Shown: positions 32,615 through 34,993 of the stretch, in pieces | Numbering within the stretch: the first letter of the stretch is position 1 | How the letters are laid out: each line of letters begins with the position of its first letter | Origin: JANYLN01 sp041687575 | GTDB lineage: Bacteria; Planctomycetota; Phycisphaerae; UBA1845; JANYLN01 | Assembly (NCBI GenBank): GCA_041687575.1 | Contig: JAWLBS010000016.1 | Location: 1 to 34,993 of the forward strand | DNA length: 34,993 bases | Reading direction: 5' to 3' | Program-made: the position numbers and the translations under genes | Notes under the pieces: generated by a model | Seen by the model: only the letters and a program-made list of their open reading frames with translations | Database searches by the model: none | Told to the model about the DNA's origin: nothing

Positions 32615-33949
32615 CTAGAGCTTCACCCCCTGCCCTTCCAGCACGTTGCGCAAATGCCCGGCATCCAGATCACGCGGAGTGACTCCCCCTGTGGCACACA
32701 GTGCCGCCGCCGTGCCAGCCGCCTGGCCCATCGCCATGCAGGCCGGAATCATCCGCACCGACGCCAAGGCCTCATGTGTGGCCGAAAGGCACCGACCAGC
32801 CACGAGCAGGTTCTCCACCTTCTTTGGCAGCAACGTGCGGTAAGGAATTGCATAGGACGTCCCCGGCCGCGGCTCCACGCCGTAGTTCTCGCCGCGCCCG
32901 AGCTCGGGGGCGATGGTATGGATATCCACGTAGCAGTGATAGCGGGCGATACCGTCATCGAAATCACGTGTATTCGCGACATCATCAAGGGTCAGTTCGT
33001 ATTCGCCAAGGATCCGCCGCGTCTCGCGCACCCCCAGCAGCGAGCCGGTCGCCCCGATATACGCATCCCCGCAGGCAGGAACATGGCGGCGCAGAAAATC
33101 CACGTCGGCCCAGACCTGCCGCCGGGCCTCGACCATGGCCTTGCTTCGCGCCCACGGATCCGACGCATCGATGCGGTAGACGTGGTCGACGTTGAAATGA
33201 ACCGCATCGGCATGCAGATAGTTGTCGGGCGAAATGGCGGCACCGGAAAGCGGGCAGTTCCCCGCGGCGATTTCCTCTGCGCGGATCTGACGGATCCGCT
33301 CCCTGTGCTGCGCATAATACGCCTGGGCCTCCGCATGTTGCATCCCGTGGACGTAGTAAGCCAGGCTGACCGGCTGGGTCAGGCCGTCAGGGGCGCGGCC
33401 GACGCGAACCGGCACGCCGGCTGCCGCGGCGACGTCGGCGTCGCCTGTGGCATCGATTGTGACCTTGGCACGGATCGCCTCCAGGCCAGTCTTGGTCGCG
33501 ATCAGCGCGCCGGCAACGCGGTTGTCTTCGAGGATGGGTTCCACTACGCGTGCGTCATAGAGGACCTCGACTCCGGCGTCCGCGGCCAGCTGGTCGAGAA
33601 GCACCTTCAGGACTTCCGCGCTGTAAGGCAACCAGTAGTGCACCCCATCACTGCGCGGCGCCGGTTTGGGCTGCCTCGCACCACCCATCTTGACAAGTTG
33701 TTGGAGAATCTCCCAGGGAATGCCCCCTACGATGAACTTCTCCTGATCGTGAAAGGGGCCAAAGCGGGCCAACAGACCGCTGGTAGCCGTGCCGCCCAGG
33801 GCGAAGCCGCTTTCGACTACAAGTGTCTGCGCTCCCTGCCGTGCAGCAGCGATGGCCGCGACTGCCCCCGCGGACCCGCCGCCGCAGACCAGCACATCGA
33901 CCTTTCTTGCGACCCGAATCCTTCTCTCAAACAGGATATCAGCACACAT
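32615..33949 (-). CDS. FAD-dependent oxidoreductase (FAD_oxidored family)
   Basis: This encodes a 444-residue flavoprotein from ATG 33949, preceded by AAGGGA; ATG 33964 gives five more residues. The N-terminal dinucleotide-binding motif is VDVLVCGGGSAGAVAAIAAA near residues 20-40, followed by LVVES. The second FAD-contact motif is TIDATGDADVAAAAG in the middle, and the third segment near the C-terminus is LLVAGRCLSATHEAL followed by SVRMIPACMAMGQAAGTAAA, a hallmark of this family. Such enzymes occur in planctomycetes next to sugar- and polymer-degradation genes, oxidising unknown substrates. It converges with the PEP-CTERM gene. No signal peptide is visible, so it is probably cytosolic. Confidence 0.88.
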   Translation of the reverse strand: MCADILFERRIRVARKVDVLVCGGGSAGAVAAIAAARQGAQTLVVESGFALGGTATSGLLARFGPFHDQEKFIVGGIPWEILQQLVKMGGARQPKPAPRSDGVHYWLPYSAEVLKVLLDQLAADAGVEVLYDARVVEPILEDNRVAGALIATKTGLEAIRAKVTIDATGDADVAAAAGVPVRVGRAPDGLTQPVSLAYYVHGMQHAEAQAYYAQHRERIRQIRAEEIAAGNCPLSGAAISPDNYLHADAVHFNVDHVYRIDASDPWARSKAMVEARRQVWADVDFLRRHVPACGDAYIGATGSLLGVRETRRILGEYELTLDDVANTRDFDDGIARYHCYVDIHTIAPELGRGENYGVEPRPGTSYAIPYRTLLPKKVENLLVAGRCLSATHEALASVRMIPACMAMGQAAGTAAALCATGGVTPRDLDAGHLRNVLEGQGVKL

Positions 33950-34269
33950 TGTCTTTCCCTTCATATTGCGCCTGCAGGCACGGAATGGCACCGACGGGCC
34001 TGCCCGAAGACCCGCCCGCGCGGCAAGGTACTCAGCCGCGGCTGTCGTAATGTATCCGATGCCAAAGCACGATGCCAATGAAGGTCCCCCGACAAGGAAG
34101 CGATGCATCCGGCGATGGTTGCCCGCCCCGGCGCGGATCGCGGAGCCATCGGCCGCATTTAGCCGGCCCGCTTGCGGGCCGCGTTGCTGCGATGGGTAAT
34201 CACCGTCAGCCTTCTTTGGCAGCGCAACCCTCAATAATGAAGATCTGAAACCGGCTTTTCGGGGGAACC
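33950..34269. other. Upstream region of the FAD oxidoreductase, no gene seen
   Basis: I see no supported gene. The region contains a tight hairpin CGGCCCGC-TT-GCGGGCCG (34164-34181) and scattered GC-rich sequence; no clear promoter boxes for the minus-strand gene were found. Confidence 0.35.
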
Positions 34270-34388
34270 GGCCGGGCTCTGCCCGCCAACCAGCGCGTTG
34301 GCACGCATGTAGGGCAGGCTCTGCCCGTCAATCCACGCCGTAGGCACGCATGTAGGGCGGGCTCCGCCCGCCAATCCATGCCGTTGGC
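34270..34388. repeat. 43-bp tandem repeat with GGGCGGGC hairpins
   Basis: Two full 43-base units (34297-34339, 34340-34382) begin GTTGGCACGCATGTAGGGC or GTAGGCACGCATGTAGGGC and carry GGCTCTGCCCGTC or GGCTCCGCCCGCC hairpins. A partial unit precedes (34270-34296) and a short start (GTTGGCAGC) follows. The hairpin is the same type as at 3719-3795 and 17262-17278. Confidence 0.8.
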
Positions 34389-34419
34389 AGCAGTGCACTG
34401 AAAGTGCAGCACAATTCAG

Positions 34420-34497
34420 CCCGGGGTCAGCGGGTCGCGTCACAGGCCTGCGAAGCCGTCGTCTGGCGAAGCAGGCCCGCGACCCGCTTACCCCGGG
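34420..34497. repeat. 78-base cruciform-type palindrome
   Basis: Outer arms CCCGGGGT and AGCGGGTCGCG (34420-34439, with C34428 between) are complementary to CGCGACCCGCT and ACCCCGGG (34478-34497), with a single mismatch over 20 positions. An inner stem GGCCTGC (34445-34451) pairs with GCAGGCC (34471-34477). It resembles a MITE-like or REP-like hairpin and contains no gene. Confidence 0.8.
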
Positions 34498-34860
34498 TGG
34501 CGGACCCCATTTTGTTGGCTCAGCCCTGTAAGGGCTGCACAACCGCCCCCTGTTCCACCATCACAAAATGCCAAATGCACCCCGTCACAGACGCCGTCAC
34601 ATTTCGCCATCAACGACCACCCCCCCCACCTCTCCCAAAAACACGTCAAGCGTCCCCTTCACCATGGCCCGCCCGCCGGTCATCCTGTATGATGACTGGC
34701 CCCTGCCGCACGACCCGACCGGTACGTGAGGCAAGGGAGCCGTCGCAAGGAACATGCAGGGCTTTGCCATGCTCCGTGTCGCACGCCGGCCCCTGGGCAG
34801 CGATACGTGGCTCGCCCGAAGGGACGGCGGCACAAAAAGACCGCGGATGCGAGAATAACA
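34498..34860. other. Intergenic, no gene seen
   Basis: About 360 bases with no reading frame that looks like a protein, no RNA gene and no terminator that I can support. An eight-base C run lies at about 34619-34626. Confidence 0.35.
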
Positions 34861-34956
34861 GGTGACTGTCCCTAGTTATCCAGTTATCGAGTTGGTAACT
34901 GTTTACCGTCAGCGAGACGACCTTACGGAACAGGTGCCGCAACGCAGGCGATTGGG
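34861..34956 (+). repeat. Repeat pair at the right edge (GGTGACTGTCCC and 60-bp repeat copy B)
   Basis: GGTGACTGTCCCTAGTTATC (34861-34880) matches the 32558-32577 arm at 17 of 20 bases. Immediately after, 34895-34956 is the inverse copy of the 31094-31154 repeat (GTAACTGTTTACC, then TTACGGAACAGGTGCCGCA, and GGCGATTGG). Confidence 0.8.
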
Positions 34957-34993
34957 CAGTTGATCGGCCGGGCCGGCGGGCTAAGCTTCTGAC

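Noticed and set aside
34597..34833. Minus-strand 78-codon frame ending in VKGTLDVFLGEVGGVVVDGE
   Set aside because: The start region is Arg/Ser/Pro-rich and unsupported, and nothing resembles a known family.

Overview
The window is high-GC, gene-dense bacterial DNA. The likely source is a planctomycete, probably of the Phycisphaerae type. This is inferred from gene content: a PEP-CTERM protein, a prepilin-type protein with an FTLIE segment and an FLDGHV tail, large FG-GAP lipoproteins, a DUF5107-TPR protein and many secreted proteins. No rRNA or other taxonomic marker except recA is present, so the assignment is tentative.

Layout. 1-3.6 kb (minus strand): a prepilin-type protein, a cysteine-rich secreted peptide, a HEAT-like membrane protein and a lipoprotein that runs off the left edge. 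The left edge also carries an antisense RHS-core motif. Next come a PHP-domain phosphoesterase and the stump of a nucleotidyltransferase gene. 3.6-7.5 kb (plus): a palindromic repeat array, a DctA-like symporter, thpR, and recA with its own promoter and a strong terminator. 7.6-16.8 kb (plus): three tandem paralogous lipoproteins, each with a seven-repeat FG-GAP propeller preceded by one, two and four copies of the same Ig-like module, closed by a strong hairpin terminator. 16.9-21.3 kb: a DUF6485-like Cys protein, a DUF5107-TPR protein and truB. 21.4-23.6 kb: an AAA ATPase and a TOPRIM-like partner, translationally coupled, which look like a transferred defence-type pair. 23.6-26.5 kb: a beta-lactamase-fold hydrolase, a REP-like cluster and a secreted propeller protein resembling rhamnogalacturonan lyases.

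26.5-31.1 kb: a long AI-2E/PerM-type permease with a C-terminal Rossmann-like domain (minus), a PRC-barrel protein, a small conserved protein, a broken IS1380-type transposase and uppP. 31.1-35 kb: debris of mobile DNA (a group II intron domain V remnant, a 60-bp inverted repeat pair, palindromes) around a PEP-CTERM lectin-like protein and an FAD-dependent oxidoreductase.

How it fits together: housekeeping genes (recA, thpR, truB, uppP) are interleaved with secreted or cell-surface proteins plausibly used for carbohydrate binding and turnover. Repeats and decayed mobile elements sit in most of the longer intergenic gaps. The strongest candidates for new biology are the 1-2-4 module series in the FG-GAP lipoproteins and the ATPase/TOPRIM pair.
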